The translations under genes and the position numbers were made by a program. The notes under the pieces were generated by a model. It searched no databases. It was not told the DNA's origin and worked only from the letters and a program-made list of their open reading frames with translations. From positions 248,001 through 312,000 of the forward strand of contig NW_002476335.1 in assembly GCF_000189635.1 (NCBI RefSeq): a DNA stretch of 64,000 nt. Reading direction: 5' to 3'. This stretch comes from Tetrahymena thermophila SB210. Lineage: Eukaryota > Ciliophora > Oligohymenophorea > Hymenostomatida > Tetrahymenidae. This document shows positions 51,401-63,400 of the stretch, one piece after another; position 1 is the first letter of the stretch; every line of letters begins with the position of its first letter.

Positions 51401-53916
51401 ATAGCGAAGATGAAGAAGAAATAAACTCAATACAATCTAATTTAGCAGAAGAATGGAGAATGAAAAAACCATATGCTTTTCCTTCCAACGGAAATATGGG
51501 AATATACATTGAGTAATCTAAATAAAAATAAAGATATCAAATGAAGAGAAGTAACTCTGAACATATAGATATTTTCACACTCAAGGACTATATGATGTAA
51601 AAAAGAAACTCCTCCCCTGCAGGAAAACAATTTAAAAAGACAGAATCTCCTAAAGTAGAAATGCCTAGTTGTGTTCATTCTCCTGAGAGTTCAGCATCTC
51701 CAAGTTCATCTAGTAAATATTAAAGTGAAAGATAGCCCTTTTAGATAAGAAACCTATAGTAAATTGTTTGCCACTCTACCTCATCTAAGAATGATTCAAG
51801 GAAGTATGCCTATAGGACAAACGATGCTGATGATATAGATTAAGAAAGTACAACATTACACAATCCTACAGATTGCAATGATACTTTTTAACAAATGGCT
51901 TCAAATGAGTAGAATTATAGAAAGTAAAATGAAATAGAAGATGAATGTCATCTAAGCAATTACTAATCAAAAAAAAGAAATCTATCTACTCCTTTTACTA
52001 AAAATTAAAGAAAGCCTATTTTCTCAGATATTTAAACTATCAATTCAAGGTCATAATCGAGAAATTACTTCTATGATTCAAAAGAGTACGATATTAATCC
52101 TTTAACATCAAAGCAATCAGATTAAAAACAAATCAATTTAAGCAGCCAAAGTTATTCAATCAATAACTAATACACTAAAAGCAAGAACTCAAATGCAGCA
52201 GTTAACTATAAAAATCGTAAAATTAATGAAGGTTCTATAGATATTTCCACTAATTAATCGTATTGCCAAAATTAATCTATAGGCTCTAAATTGTTTCCAA
52301 CCCAGTAATCAAGTGAGAAAGATATTAGCTTTATCAAGAATAACTTATTTGCATAAATAGAAAACATAAATTACTAATAAAATCCAGCTGTTTCTTAATC
52401 AAAAGCTTCTTAAAACTTTAATATCATTAATTAATCTCTAAATATATGTTAAGATTAAAAATTTTCTGAAATTGGCAATCAAAATAGTTATTTATAATTA
52501 GAATAAACTCCTAAATAATCTGCCTAAAAATTTACTAACTAATTATCAGCTAAATCAAATTTGATAATATCATCATAATAAGAGAATTAAGTCTAATAAA
52601 AATAGAATTAGATTACCACTTAGTAGAGCAATTACTATCTATGTGATGGAAATTATTTTTAAGCATAGTCATGTCAAAATGCTTTTCGTTAGTAGATATG
52701 TTTCGATCATAATTAAAAAAGCTAAATCTCTTCAGCCTAAAATTTAGATTAAAACTCTTTATTATCTCCATCAAATATAATATTAGACTCTAACAATTCT
52801 TAAAACCGCTAAGCTTCTTTGCAAAAATTGTAGCAAAAAAACTAACAATTTTAATAGTAGTAATAATAATAATAATAATAGTAACAATAACAATAATTAT
52901 AGTTTGTTTAATATTCAATCAATTAATAAAATCAATTGTATAACTAAATGTAATACAACTTTCAAAATCACTAGTAATAATAGTAAAATAATAATTAGCA
53001 ACCTAAGCTATCAATGTAATTTAATTAACCTACTCAATAAATTTATTAAAATAATATTGTCAACGCCCATGCTTAATAGAATATAAATACAAAATTATAG
53101 GATACTATGTAAAGCTAGCAATAACTTCAATTACAAAAATAAAATAACATAAATAATTAATTAAATCCACCTACATTTTATAATAATTAAAATAATTTAT
53201 AGCAGGTTTCAGAAAAAAAATAGTAGCTCTCCATGCTATATAACCCATTAAATCCAATAAATTAGCTATAATAACAAAATAATTACTATTAATAAATTTC
53301 ACCAATACATTAATAGCAATAAAAGTAAAATTAAAACATCTAATTACCATAAAATACAAATAGGCCTACTTCAACTGAAAAAATAAATTTAATTTCATAA
53401 ATGGGGGGTAACAGTAATCATCTTATATAAATGCTATTTCCCAGCAATATGAAAAAGCCAATTTTGGATTAGACTTTAAATGAGTAAATAAGTAAAAGAA
53501 AGTATGGTAAAGATTTGACAAATAAGTTTAATGAAGAGGGAGAATACACTGGAGGAAATAATAATCAAAAAATGTTTGAGTAGGGAATCAGGTAGCTAGG
53601 ACTTAACTAAAATATGGAGATCTTTGACACTTTATCTACAGATGAGTCTGTTTAAGTGAAAGGGGTAAGTTTGATGAGACCTGGTTTAATTCATAGAAAT
53701 AACGAAGAAAGTTAATAATAAGATTAATAACAATAACAACAACTTAATAGTGCCAAATTTTAAAACCAAAGTAATTCAATAGCAAACAATAAGCAATTTA
53801 GCTACTAAATAAATTAAATTTAGAATAAACAAAATAATTAATAAAATACAATAAATAATAATAATAGCAATAATTAATAGTATAGTAGAAATATAGCAAA
53901 CAAACTTTTTAGTTGA
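48444..53916 (+). CDS. Q/N-rich protein with N-terminal STE20-like pseudokinase
   Basis: Three exons (48444-48540, 48619-49130, 49309-53916) with matching phases encode 1,738 residues. Residues about 15-200 align by eye with STE20/MST kinases: PQRFFNIL at the start, then WLELEYCQMGSIHELV (the kinase 'MEYC..GS' hinge) and FSEGEIAFMVDQIMKYLQEL (the helix before the catalytic loop). The glycine loop is not visible, the HRD loop is replaced by KDQRPLLDSRHLFL and the DFG by FPF, so it should be catalytically dead. The remaining 1,500 residues are low-complexity Q/N/S/K sequence with one acidic patch (about 51020-51090) and few hydrophobic clusters, likely disordered. Exon 3 is one unbroken 4,608-bp frame, in which most glutamines are TAA or TAG. 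A scaffold or condensate role is inference. Confidence 0.85.
52852..52896 (+). repeat. Polyglutamine run of 15 codons
   Basis: Fifteen consecutive glutamine codons (residues about 1385-1399 of the pseudokinase protein), 13 of them TAA or TAG and two CAA. At DNA level this is largely a TAA trinucleotide repeat, prone to slippage that would preserve frame. Confidence 0.9.
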
Positions 53917-54423
53917 TCAAAAATGTGCATAGTTAATTTAATCATAATTCATTGATTAAATAAAGAAATATTCCTTATATAAATCTATAAATTTAAATTT
54001 GTTTTATATTTATTTTAAAGCTATTATTAGCTTTGATTCATTCATTTTCCTTGATATAAATGTAATTTATTGTTAATTAATAAAATTAAATATTTTAGCA
54101 CAGTGATCCAATAATTCGAAATTCAATCTAAAAATATTAATTAATTGCTCTTTTTATTTATTTATCTATTAATTAAAGAAATTGAAATACTTTTAATTAG
54201 TTTTATTAATTGTTAGCAAATATATATTTTTCACTAAATTTATTCAATTTGATGGAATTATTAAAGTTAGTCAAGAAGGATTAACAAAGTTAAATGTAAC
54301 ATAACAGATAACAGAAAATATTTGGTAGTTACAACTAACTTTATTTTGATTTAAGTTTATTATAAGCTTGCTAAAACTCTAATTGTGCTTAATAACTAAA
54401 CTGAGATATTTTTTATTTATTCC
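53917..54423. other. Convergent intergenic region
   Basis: Holds the 3' ends of the pseudokinase gene (+) and the 54424-55844 gene (-). No coding frame. No selenocysteine insertion (SECIS-type) hairpin could be picked out by eye downstream of the latter gene, though this needs a structure search. Confidence 0.5.
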
Positions 54424-55844
54424 TCAAATACCAGGTGAGTAGAGAAGGTTATCAGAGACTAATTCAGTTCTAAGAGCCTTAAGGTGAGCTTCCTTCTTAG
54501 CTTAGGCGAAATCGAAAACAGTGAAGTTATATTTTTTAGATAATTCACAAACTGTATTGTTATTAGCAATAAATTTAGGTTCCCAAACAGAGTAAGTCTA
54601 TTTAAATTATTTAAGGGTAAAATATTTAGGCAATAAAAAATATATTTTAATAAAAATGATTGTAATGATTATGATTTCTATTGATATTAGTTAGATAATA
54701 TCATTTTAGATAAATTTTAGCTTATAGAAAATAGAAGTTTTTTTTATATAGCTCACAATCATTTCAATTTATTTAATTTATACTTAAAACCTTAATATCC
54801 ACTTTATTATGCAAATTAAAACATGTTGGATTTCATTATAAATGCTATTTTTTTAAGTTTAAGTGATACTAAACTTAAATAATGTATATATAATTAGACT
54901 AGATTTAGCATTTTATCTACTATATTTATAAGTTGAGATTAGTAGTTATCAATTATTATATTTGTATTAATATTTGCAAGAAAAAGAGGATATTAAGGCT
55001 TTAAGCTATACAAAGCATTGACTAAATAAATCAAAAAGCTATAAAGATATACTAATTAGTTGCCAACGTAGTAAAGGAATGGGCAGATAAGAAGGGATAA
55101 GCCAATGTTCAAGACAGGTCTAGAATAGATTCTAGTTGAAATATATGGGAAACCGACTAAACCGATCAAACCAGTCAAACTACCAATTAATCTAGCCTTA
55201 GTGCTAAGATTATCAGAACTATAAAATATTATAAAATTAACAAAATTTAGATATAAAATATGTCAAAAAATATTTTAAAATTGCTTTTATTTCATAATAA
55301 ATTGCATTCTAACAAGCTATTTATTTTTTTAAGTTGATAGGATCTTATATTATAAATTTTTTTAGAAAAACTATCTACGAAAGCTTTTTAGAAGTGTATT
55401 TATGATGCAATTAAAGTAATTATTCATTTTAGTATAATAAAAAGGTGTTTACAGTTCTTCATTAAATTTAACTCTATCAACGGGGTCTAACTTTTCAGGT
55501 ACCTAGTTAGCAATGAAGTAGAAAATCAATTTCTTTCTTTCTTCAAGAGAGGCTAATATAATTTAAAAATAAGTTTATGGATACTTATTTGCAAGGAATT
55601 CTAATATGAAAAAGATTGGTGAATTAATACAATCAAGTGATAAGAATCAACTAAACTTTGCTTGATGTTTCTTCAATTTGATTGTATTTGAAAAGCTATT
55701 TTCGTAATAATTTGCATTCATGCTTTTTGCTTGCTAATATCAATAATTAATCTGAGTAGTACCTAACATAAGATTGTCATGGTTGATGAAGTAACCATTA
55801 CGGGTCTTGTGTTGCTAATTGTAGAATAAAAATTCGAAAACCAT
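54424..55844 (-). CDS. Small multi-pass membrane protein with two in-frame TGA codons
   Basis: Three exons (55844-55453, 55218-55053, 54597-54424) join in matching phase (2, then 0) to 243 codons. Hydrophobic segments lie near residues 67-80, 140-160 and 165-182; the last 58 residues are soluble, ending SDNLLYSPGI before TGA. Codons are unusually C-ended (TAC, TTC, ATC, AAC, GAC), as in strongly expressed ciliate genes and unlike the neighbours. Codons 35 (55742-55740) and 66 (55649-55647) are TGA, within NY-x-YQQAK and KFS-x-FLSLDC. Tryptophan would fit both contexts and is one transition from TGG. The frame on both sides is plainly the same, and no GT-AG intron choice removes either TGA while keeping phase. 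It may be a young pseudogene, a readthrough or selenoprotein gene, or contain sequence errors. Size and composition suggest an organelle membrane subunit, but the family is not recognised. Confidence 0.65.
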
Positions 55845-56428
55845 TTCTTCTTTTATTGAATATTTTTTCTTTTCCTTTTCTATCTATACCTTAAATAATT
55901 TTATTATTTTCTTTTTCCTTTTTAATTAAATTTTTCTTCAAATCAAATGATACAGAAATCCTTTTTCTTTTCTTAATTTCATAAATAATGAGTAATGAAT
56001 GAAAGAGATCTTAGTTATTTATTTATTTTCAATTGCTTCATTATGTGTTTTATTTGTATAGATATCTTCATTAAACTTTATTTTTTTAAAAAATATTTGC
56101 TATATAAAAACACAATAAAAATAAATATAATTGAATATCTTTAGTAATAATATAGCAATTAATTATACTGTACGTACGATGAATAAAATTCTAAATAACA
56201 AGAAACCCAAAATTATTTTTAATTTTAAAATATAACATTTTAATAGTTTTTTTTTTTGTATTTGCCTTATATAAGAAATGAAAAAATAAATTATTTATTT
56301 TAAATAACTTTTGTTTGATAGATAAATTATTTTTATGTTCTAATTATGTATAAATTGTGCATGACATGAGATCTAATATATATATATATATATATATCTA
56401 TAAGTATAATATATGTACAATAAGTAAT
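55845..56428. other. Intergenic with an AT dinucleotide tract
   Basis: Between the TGA-containing gene's start and the 3' end of the first TMEM63-like gene. Non-coding. A pure AT dinucleotide run occupies 56376-56397. Confidence 0.55.
56376..56397. repeat. AT dinucleotide microsatellite
   Basis: Eleven AT units in an intergenic region. Simple sequence with no further significance seen. Confidence 0.9.
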
Positions 56429-59400
56429 TCAAAAAATATTTTTATTAAATTTTCCTAAAAGTTAACTAGATAATTGTGAATTTAGAAAAACAGTTTATTT
56501 TTTGATAGAGATATTATTTTTAGAGATTTCTAAATAAAGGTTTATTAAATTGAGAATACTATCTTCAATGAAAAATGATTTTAATTCAAATTCACTAAAT
56601 TATTTTGAAACTTTATTATTTTTTTTATCAGGTTATCTATACATTTCATCTTTCCCTCTTTTTGAGATATCAAAATAATCATCACAAATTTAATTGAATA
56701 GTTTTATTAATATTTCTTAAGTGTTTGTTAATGAAAGTCTACCTTCTAACTCTAATTGTTTTTGATTTAGTAATTAAACAGAGAATTTTCTCTACTCAGC
56801 CATGTATAAGTTGACAGGGTTTAATTAAAAGTATGACTATCATTTTAATTTACATGTAAAAAAATAAAGAATCTAATTTTAATAATTTAAATAACTTACG
56901 TATTTTAATTCTATGTCTTATATTGCTGAATTTTTTTAATCATTTTATTAAGTAATTTTAGATTTAACAGAAGATAATTCCAATTCAGATAAATAATTTT
57001 AATTCCTTTAATCTTTTTTGATTTAATTTCGCTTATTCTATATATATTTATACAAGGTAATAAGGGTATTTATCAAAGTAGATACAACAGTTAATATGTT
57101 TATGGCAAGCTAAATTTTGAAATTTAAACTATTGTCTATTTGTAAACGTGATATTTAAGTAATAGATATGACTAGTAATCCTATAGAAAATTATAAATCT
57201 TAGAAACGACAAAGATCACTTGAGCAAAAATTTTATTTTAAATTATTCGATTTAAGCAACATCTAAGAAATATAAAAAGAATTATTAATATATTTTTATT
57301 AAATATAATTCTTATAAAAATTACCTTTTGAATATAGATAGTCAAAAAAATTGTTGCAAAGTAAAATATAATACTTAAAGGATTTGATTCACAAATAGCT
57401 ATTGTATTGTAAAATATTTTAATTACGAAGACATACTACTTGTTTATTTTAATTTATTTTTTATTTTTATCCCTAATTAAAAATTAATTATAATTATTTA
57501 AATTAAAATGAGAAATATTAATTAAATACTTTGTGACTTTATTATAGAATTAAATGTAAGATGATTAGTTGCCAAATATTAAGTTAGATATGTTTATATT
57601 ATATCGAGTATTAAACATTCTCATGGTATGGATAATAGGATACAAAAGATTTATAAACATATTCATCCACTCTATTTGCACTTTTAAAAAAGGATTTTAA
57701 AATCAATTTTAAGCTGAAATAATAACTTACTTTCACAAATGCGGTCACTTAAAATTACTAAGTACATTACTTCATTTAAAGATAATATTATAGGCAACAC
57801 AATTATATAAATTAAGCTTATTGTTGATTTCTATGTAAAAATTTATTTAAATCCTCCATAGACTAAAAATCTAATAAACTTATTAATTATTTGAGTAATT
57901 AATGGTATTACTATTGATAATATGATAAACAGGGCTTTACTAGAGTTAGACCCAGAATTTCTAAATGAATTTAATGATGTAAGTTAAATTTTACTCAAGA
58001 AGAATATAGATAGAAAATTTATAAAAATTCCTGTGCATATAACTGCAAATATTTTTATCCATAACATTCTTAACTTAGATATATGTATGTGTTAGTTACC
58101 CCATATAATATCAGTAGGTTATTCTGGTTCAGAAATAGTAATACCTTCATACCATTCAGAAGGTTAGTAGAAAGTTTTTCCATCTTAACTTTCTATTTAT
58201 TATTTTAATTTCCTATACTTCTATAAATACTCACCTTCAGTTTGCCAAAGCTCACTGAATTTACTGATAATTTTCTTCTGATATTATATTACTAACTATT
58301 TTTCTATTAAATTAATTTTTTTAATTCAAACTGAAATATGATCGAATAAAATTTAAATAAAGTTAATTTATTTTTATTGCTCAACAAATAAATATTATTT
58401 ACTCTGAAGGTATTTTTTGATATTAATATTTTAAAAATAAATTTGTTGAATTAAATTTTTTGAAAAAAATATTTTAAATTTATTTATTTACCTTCAATGC
58501 TATCAAAAGTAATATATGCAATACCATTAAATAAATCTTAAGATTTTATTTCTTTTTCTTAGCGGCTGATAATTTTTTAGGCTAACCTCTACTAAAGAAA
58601 ATTAACCTCAGATTTTTATTATGCTTTAAACTTTATCTTTGTGAGCTTATCAATTATTTTGATATCATAGCAAAAAGTTATACATCTTATTTTAACTCTT
58701 CTTGGTTTTTATATCAAATCAAAGTATAAAAGAATGTTTTCTTCTAGGTTATCTTCTGCTTTAATATTAGATATTTTAACTGTATAAGAAGTAGGACTTT
58801 TTTCTCCTTTGATTTGATAAATAAGATACTTGTTAGCAGAAATTTCAAATAAATCATAAATGCCAAATTTTAAACGAATAACTTAGCTAATTGTCAAGCA
58901 TATAAAAAGTAAAATTTAGATTATATAGCTTTGATTTGAGTTAGTATCTGCAAATCCATTTGAAAGTTTGCAAATATACATAAAGTTTGTATCATCATCA
59001 CAATAATTACTTGAAGTATTCAAGTAAATTTTATAAATTCCAAAGACCAAAAAAATTAATAGTAAAAATCCTAGCGAATATATCAAAAATGAACCGTACA
59101 TAAAATATATTTCTCCCTTTCTCAAAATATATTAAAAATCAATAGGTTCAGTTTTCTTTTCATCTGATGTTTATTAATCCTTTATAAAAATAATAGTTCA
59201 TGAATATTTGTAGTGACACTAACTAAAAGAGGAAAAATGATAAGAAATTTGTAACAAACTCAATTTATAAATGAAAAAATATACTTAAGAAATATTATCT
59301 TGATAGTGAGAAGCATACATTTAATTTAAGTGTATCTACTTCATTTACTATGGGTTAAAAATGTTGCTTGTGTGTTTATCAAAACCATAGTTAGATGTTT

Positions 59401-59539
59401 AAGATTTCCTTCTGTTATTAAAAAGGAGGATAAATAACCATTAAACAAATGATATGTTAATAATATTTTGATTACTCATATTTCTCGAGTGGATTGCTTT
59501 TAATTCTTCTTTATTGCGAGTTACTAACAATACTTTCAT
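56429..59539 (-). CDS. TMEM63/OSCA (DUF221) family channel, paralogue 1
   Basis: Six exons (59539-59285, 59179-58492, 58303-57731, 57680-57325, 57262-56900, 56836-56429), all phases compatible, encode 880 residues. The first hydrophobic segment follows ILRKGEIYFMYG (59130-59000). A cytosolic domain contains AYITF, and then comes the family hallmark PTDIIWGN near 58120 (the [A/P]P.P.DIxW.N motif before the channel core). About eight more hydrophobic segments extend to INILTVVSTLINTL near 57040, followed by a polar tail. TMEM63/OSCA proteins are mechanically or osmotically gated cation channels of the plasma membrane or endomembranes. Exon order and landmarks parallel the neighbour at 60448-64000, so this is a tandem duplicate. 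A 57-bp GT-AG stretch (57529-57473) could be an extra in-frame intron. The core motif supports the family; gating is inferred. Confidence 0.72.
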
Positions 59540-60447
59540 TTTATCTTTTAATGTTTATCTATCTCATACTAATTAATAAGCTATTGTTTTTATTATTTGT
59601 ATAATTAATAAAATTACCTCAAAAAAAATTGTACTGAAAATTCTAAAAGTATTTTACAAAAAAAAAGTGAAAGGGGTTTTGATCTTTCAATATAAGTAAA
59701 CCTTTAATAAAAATCAAGATAAAAATACTTAGTTATTGATGTTCATTTTCTTTCATATGTAATTCAAAATACAAGATAATTTAAATATTCACAACTATGA
59801 AAAAAAATATAATTTAAAAAAATAACAATATTCTAAATCATGATTTTAACTAAGCAACAAAATAAATAAATCTCAAAGAAATGTTTTTATTCTTATTGAA
59901 TTTCTTAAATAAATACTATTTTCCTTCAATTATTATTTAAAATTTTCTTTTAATATGAAAAAAAACTTGCAAATCAGTTATCAATCGTTAAAAGTAGAAA
60001 TACTAACTATTAAATTTACAATCACACTAATTAAGATTTTTTATTAAGATTTTTAGATTAATAAAAATGAATATTTTAAATAGATCTTAGTAAATAAAAT
60101 AATGATTTGCTCGATGAATAGATATATAAGCAGATAATCTATTTAAAAATAGACTATTTGGTTAAGTACTTTATATAAAAATTATAATTTTTGCTCTTTT
60201 TAAAATTATTTTGTAGAAATATTATTTCTTATTTACAAAAAGATAAAAATATAATTATGTTTACTTTACAAAATTAAACAAGTATTTTTATATTTTATAT
60301 AAAATTAAATGAGTTTTATTATTTAATAATTTTATTTAATTATATATGTGGAAAAATTTTTTGTATGAATAAATCAGCTTCTTAAAAAATCTGTTAAATA
60401 TGATTTTATTGATTTTCTAAAATTCCATTATTTCTTCATCATATCTA
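59540..60447. other. Intergenic between the two TMEM63-like genes
   Basis: AT-rich with no coding frame. Contains the promoter of paralogue 1 and the 3' untranslated region of paralogue 2. Confidence 0.55.
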
Positions 60448-63400
60448 TCACTGCTTTGCATTATTTAAAATCTTTGCTTATTATGTAAGTATTTATTAAG
60501 ATTATTCAAGCTATGCCTTTAACTAGCTCACAAGAAGAAAATCAGATTAATTTGCTTATCTCTATCTATTTCTATGGTAATTAGACTAATACTCTCTGAT
60601 TTAATCCAAAAGCCATTTGTTATTTACAATTTGTTTATTCACAAACTAAGAATCATATTAAGGTGTCTATTTAATGATGCTAAGTTGTTTTTGCACTATG
60701 GGTATCAAATCTTAAGCATTTCCAGATATTTATTATTTTGAATTTTATTAATTTTAAATCATTTTATCTATTGTTAGTTAACTTTGCTATAAATACTTAT
60801 TTTGCATTTGGATTTATTGATTACTACTTTTATTAGATTTATTTTATGAAGCATAGCCCTAGCTTTGATAAAACTAATCGTTGCCTTGATTACTCGATCT
60901 TTCAATCATTTTTAAATCCAAGAAACTTGACTTTTTAGAATTAATTAATTTTAGATTCAAATTATTTGAATTTGATTAAAAATCCATTTAATTTTAAAAA
61001 GACTTAGGAGTACTGCTCTATACAAAACTTTTTCCTTGAGCATATTACTTTGATTTTTCATTTAAATTAGCATAATTCTCATTTTTGTTGTATTTTTCAA
61101 GTAAATTAGTATTCATAGCTGGATTTAATTTGTCATATTCCTTTTTTTATTTTAAATAATTTATAAAAACAACTTTAATTCAAAATATATTTTACAGTTT
61201 TGAATTAGCTCTAAATATCTTCGTATGGTCTATTTAAATTGAAAAAAGTCAAACTATCAATATCCAATTCGAATATTTTTGCATTAGATCTAAATAGTGG
61301 GATAAAAAGATAATTTGCGGATGATATAATTATTGAAATGATAGAGGGTATCAGTTTTTATAATTATTAAGGGTCATTTATCCTATGGAAGCAGTAGGTG
61401 CTTATTGAAAATATTATTAACGATATCGGAAGATGATGCAAAATGCTAAAGCTTATTTCTGGACCAATATCATCTATAACTGCTCTTCTATAAATAAGCT
61501 AAAACTATTTAATAACAAAGATTTATCCGTATTTATTAATTCATTAAAGTAGTGATATTTACTTTAGTCACTATATAATAGATAATTATGCTCCCAAGCG
61601 ACCATATCAAACACATAGGAATCATAGGTGCATAAAACATAGTTTGATAAATGACTCTAATGATAGTGCAGTAGTGATAACCTAAGTCAAATTCTGGGTC
61701 TTCAAATATCCTTTAATTATAATATAAATTTAACTCTAATTATTTAAGGAAATATTTACTTTCCTAACTCTTCTTGGTTGATATATTGACTTCTTTTTGT
61801 TAGGTGAGCTCTATCTCTATAAAAGCATTTTATCAGGTAAGGTATATCAATAACACAAAGAATTACAGGTGTTACTGCTTGTAAGAAGAAATTATATGTT
61901 TAAAGTATTGATAGGCCAGCTTTATTCAAATATTAAAATATATTTAATTCTTTAGTTTGGTTTCAAAAGATTTCTTACTTGGGTTATATAACATACTATA
62001 AAGGGATTAATTATTCATTTATGATGAAAGAATAGCAAAAGGCATCACATTATTTATAATAAATTATAAAATAATAGTTATGCTGGTTGTCATATTTAAT
62101 CTACTTGTCTTTGAATTAAAATTCAGCATTCTTTAAATTAAATAAAGTAAATTTAAAAGATAATAAATTTAAAAATATACCTAAGGCAAATTTTAACGAG
62201 GATATAGAAATAAATGTTTAGGGCTTACATTATTATAGCTAATCCTACAGCTGTTAGATGAGATGAAACAACATCATCATATGATGCATAGTTGCGATTA
62301 TGATTTGTAATTCCTAAATAAGAGTATATTGTGATAATTACATAACTAACTAATCCAGCTATTACTACTAAGAAGTGTAAATAATTATCCAAAAAAAAGG
62401 TAAAAATCTTGCATTTTTAAGAAGCTTGATACATATCACTCCACTCAATATCATCAGGAATAGGTGCTTCCTAAATTTATTTAACAACATAAATTTTTTC
62501 TTCTTATATATGAAATACAACTTGAATTATTTACCTTAAAGGTCAATTTTTCACCTTAAAAATAAAATTTTTATTTAGAAAAGAAAGACTTGTATCTACT
62601 TACAGTTTCTAAGAACTAAAAAGCAACTTTATTATTAAAAAAAATATTATTTTCTTATCTAAAAATTTTGAAGTATTAAATAAAATGCATTTAATTTTTT
62701 AAAAATTATTTAAAATTCATACTATGCTGGTATTTGAAAGTAATGAATGCTTGTCCACAAAAATATTTAGGCATAAAATCTTTTGTCCTTTTTGATGAAA
62801 GATCCTATCTTAAAGTTTCTATTTTTTTTTCAGTAATTTGTATTTGTTATTCTGTTTGATAAACTTCATCACTGCCTAAGCCATTTGTGTTAATTTCTTT
62901 CATTTTTTTCTTTTTTAAATCTTTAACTTCTTATTCTAATTAGATGAGTTCATCTATGTTAAAGCAAAATGTTATCTTTTAAATTGATCCTTTCATATCA
63001 ATTTTTTAGTCATGTATATCCACTAAATTCATTTTGTTCTCTATATAATCCTAAACAAAATTCAGACAAAAAAGTAAATAAAAGCATGCTAATTATGAAA
63101 GTTAAATAAGACTGAAATGTTTTTGAAAGAAATAATTACTATCAATTCGATTTCATAATTTTTTCCATCTGTAAATTCAATAGGTATATTACTAACAAGT
63201 ACTGTAAAAGAGTTAGGCTGCTAGAAGTAATTATCTAGTTTAATTTGTTTCTCTTTTTACCTCTTAACAATATAGTGGATGATTAGAATCAATCCCATAA
63301 CTGTAATTAAATTAAGAATATCTTATATAAACAAAGAATTTTTATCGTTTCCTCTATTCCCAAGCGCAAATTTGGTAATCCAATTCTTTTAACAATTTAT

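Noticed and set aside
54424..55844. Mitochondrial DNA insert as the explanation of the TGA codons
   Set aside because: The same exon also uses TAG and TAA as glutamine and the gene has nuclear-type GT-AG introns, so it is a nuclear gene, not a fragment read with the mitochondrial code.
57000..57262. Fragments resembling a B-box zinc finger spread over several frames
   Set aside because: The interval is better explained as exon 5 of the TMEM63-like gene: open, phase-compatible at both ends, with membrane segments where the paralogue has them.
58300..58345. An apparent third in-frame TGA (as Trp) in TMEM63-like paralogue 1
   Set aside because: An acceptor at 58305-58304 in matching phase removes it and gives a continuous product, so readthrough need not be invoked there.
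61860..61960. Apparent TGA inside TMEM63-like paralogue 2
   Set aside because: A 47-bp intron (61996-61950) restores the frame that continues into conserved membrane segments.
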